Part shown: positions 62,862-64,000 of the stretch, in pieces
Numbering within the stretch: position 1 is the first letter of the stretch
How the letters are laid out: each line of letters starts with the position of its first letter
DNA from: F22 sp963668535
GTDB lineage: Bacteria > Bacteroidota > Bacteroidia > Bacteroidales > Bacteroidaceae
Direction: 5' to 3'
Assembly: GCA_963668535.1 (NCBI GenBank)
Contig: OY764867.1
Location: 930,001-994,000 of the forward strand
Length of the DNA: 64,000 nt
The notes under the pieces: model-generated
Database searches by the model: none
Told to the model about the DNA's origin: nothing
The model's input: only the letters and a program-made list of their open reading frames with translations
Position numbers and translations under genes: made by a program

Positions 62862-63515
62862 TTACATTTTTTCGCCAAAGGCTAAATCACCTACATCCCC
62901 TAATCCTGGCACAATATACGAGTGATCATTAATCACAGGATCTATAGCAGCACACCAAATTGTCGTAGTGGCTTCAGGAAAGACTTTCGCTATATAATCA
63001 ACAGCTTGTTGACTTGCAATGATACACGCTACATGGACATCTTTTGGCAATCCACGATTCAACATTGCTTTATATCCAAGTTCCATAGAACTTCCTGTAG
63101 CCAACATTGGATCGGTCATAATCAAAGTTTTACCATCTATACGTGGCGAAGCTAAATATTCGACGTGCACATCAAACTTCAACTTGTCTTTATACTTTCT
63201 ATATGCCGACACAAAAGCATTTTCAGCATCATCAAAATAGCTTAGGAAACCTGAATGAAAAGGCAATCCAGCTCGAAGAATAGTATTGAGAACTAACTGA
63301 TTATTATGAGTCGAAACAGTCGCTTTGTCCAAAGGAGTTTGCACCTCCTTGTCAGAATAATCAAAGGACTTACTAATTTCATAAGCCATAATTTCACCTA
63401 TTCTTTCAATGTTACGACGAAAACGCAATCTATCATTTTGCACATTGATATCTCTAATCTCAGCCAGATACTTATTCAATACCGAGTTCGTTTCACTTAA
63501 GTTGATAATTTTCAT
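62862..63515 (-). CDS. upp: Uracil phosphoribosyltransferase
   Basis: Pyrimidine salvage enzyme of 217 residues converting uracil and PRPP to UMP. The PRPP-binding loop reads LIMTDPMLATGSSMELGYKAML (about residue 129) and the uracil-binding end is VPGLGDVGDLAFGEKM. The N-terminal half with EIMAYEISKSFDY and GLPFHSGFLSYFD is typical. The frame is open to 63593; the ATG at 63515 (MKIINLSETNS) gives the family start. It precedes comF on the same strand by 17 bases. The 3' end is at 62862. Confidence 0.94.
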   Translation of the reverse strand: MKIINLSETNSVLNKYLAEIRDINVQNDRLRFRRNIERIGEIMAYEISKSFDYSDKEVQTPLDKATVSTHNNQLVLNTILRAGLPFHSGFLSYFDDAENAFVSAYRKYKDKLKFDVHVEYLASPRIDGKTLIMTDPMLATGSSMELGYKAMLNRGLPKDVHVACIIASQQAVDYIAKVFPEATTTIWCAAIDPVINDHSYIVPGLGDVGDLAFGEKM

Positions 63516-63780
63516 CCTGGTTAGGTTTTTAGGGGTTTCAAATTGAGTACAAAGTAACACAAAATAATCGGATTTGCCATATTCAGTTTTCACTTTTTGT
63601 TACGAAATTATAAAACGAATCCAATTAGAGAAATTTTTCTCCAATTGCTTCCTTCCTTCGATATATTGATGTATATTTGTACGTGATGAAGCAAGGGTTA
63701 AGCTAAAAAACACCTTTGTATGTCTTATTAGTTTTAAGAAGATTTTATTCAATACCAATTTATTTAAAAGATTAAGGAAT

Positions 63781-64000
63781 ATGGCAAATCTAGATTTGAC
63801 AAAGTATGGTATCATGAATACCGCAGAGATTGTTCACAATCCATCTTACGATGTACTTTTCGAAGAAGAGACAAAAGAATCTCTTCAAGGTTTTGAAAAG
63901 GGTCAGGTAACTGAACTAGGTGCAGTTAATGTAATGACTGGTATCTATACAGGCCGTTCTCCTAAAGACAAGTTCTTTGTTAAGAACGAAGCTTCTGAGG
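63781..64000 (+). CDS. pckA: ATP-dependent phosphoenolpyruvate carboxykinase PckA (5' part)
   Basis: The first 73 residues of PEP carboxykinase, which in Bacteroidales usually fixes CO2 onto PEP to form oxaloacetate in the succinate pathway. The frame opens with MANLDLTKYGIMNT and continues to the window end. The GIYTGRSPKDKFFV motif near residues 54-67 is diagnostic of the ATP-type enzyme. The active-site P-loop lies beyond the window. A TATATTTG -7 element at 63672-63679 sits upstream with no good -33 box, giving a leader of about 95 bases. It is divergent from upp. The remaining part of this gene is off the window. Confidence 0.95.
   Translation, partial: MANLDLTKYGIMNTAEIVHNPSYDVLFEEETKESLQGFEKGQVTELGAVNVMTGIYTGRSPKDKFFVKNEASE

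Overview
The window is a gene-dense stretch of a Bacteroidales (phylum Bacteroidota) chromosome with AT-rich intergenic DNA. Several features point to this group. Promoters repeatedly fit the Bacteroidota housekeeping pattern (TTTG, 19-20 bases, TAnnTTTG). There is a TonB-dependent receptor with a carboxypeptidase-like N-terminal domain beside a surface lipoprotein. Other markers are an OstA-like protein and SurA-type chaperones in one operon, a DUF5020 protein, a DUF1573 protein, a long IspG, an ArgF' of the succinylornithine type and a fused PiT phosphate transporter. I see no phage, insertion sequence, CRISPR array or canonical SusC/SusD polysaccharide locus, so the genus is left open.

Layout. 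1-2692: mutY (cut by the window start), an HU-family protein, a 30-residue ribosomal-type protein and RNase G. 2782-9159 (minus): an envelope-biogenesis operon (two SurA-like foldases, an OstA-like protein, a small membrane protein) ending in mutL. 9328-10847: a ferredoxin-like protein and a family 2 glycosyltransferase. 10968-16754 (minus): an RND/MFP/TolC efflux operon. 16940-19499 (minus): RNase Y, ZapA, a coiled-coil partner and tRNA-Trp. 19666-20797: a DUF5020 outer-membrane protein, then a 390-base gap with a 68-bp perfect palindrome. 20798-24807 (minus): both methylmalonyl-CoA mutase subunits. 24982-29072: cytidylate-kinase-like protein and menA (divergent), then a PiT transporter. 29315-38220 (minus): stand-alone receiver, coiled-coil protein, MeaB, DUF1573 protein and a very large alpha-2-macroglobulin. 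38498-43532: TonB receptor and internally duplicated beta-helix lipoprotein. 43718-45198: orphan HicB-like protein and class II aldolase. 45272-46175: a 900-base gap with a predicted structured RNA. 46176-51230: ppk1, ppx, rpoN, gcvH. 51319-58792 (minus): ispG, purE, DUF2795, cobalamin adenosyltransferase, a methyltransferase-like protein, succinylornithine carbamoyltransferase, proA and proB, followed by tRNA-Arg. 59198-62059: 2-oxoacid:ferredoxin oxidoreductase. 62110-64000: comF, upp and the start of pckA.

How it fits together. Methylmalonyl-CoA mutase, its GTPase chaperone MeaB and the ATP:cob(I)alamin adenosyltransferase form a cobalamin-dependent succinate/propionate module spread over three operons. 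With KorAB and PckA they outline the anaerobic central metabolism usual in Bacteroidales. PiT, PPK1 and PPX cover phosphate uptake, polyphosphate synthesis and polyphosphate breakdown. ProAB and ArgF' belong to proline and arginine synthesis.

Most content is conserved core genome. The least explained items are the putative ~380-nt structured RNA upstream of ppk1, the 68-bp palindrome with three CAAACGTTTG sites at exact 22-bp spacing, the duplicated beta-helix lipoprotein with its SusD-less TonB receptor, the orphan HicB-like gene, and a perfect promoter placed so that rpoN mRNA should be leaderless.
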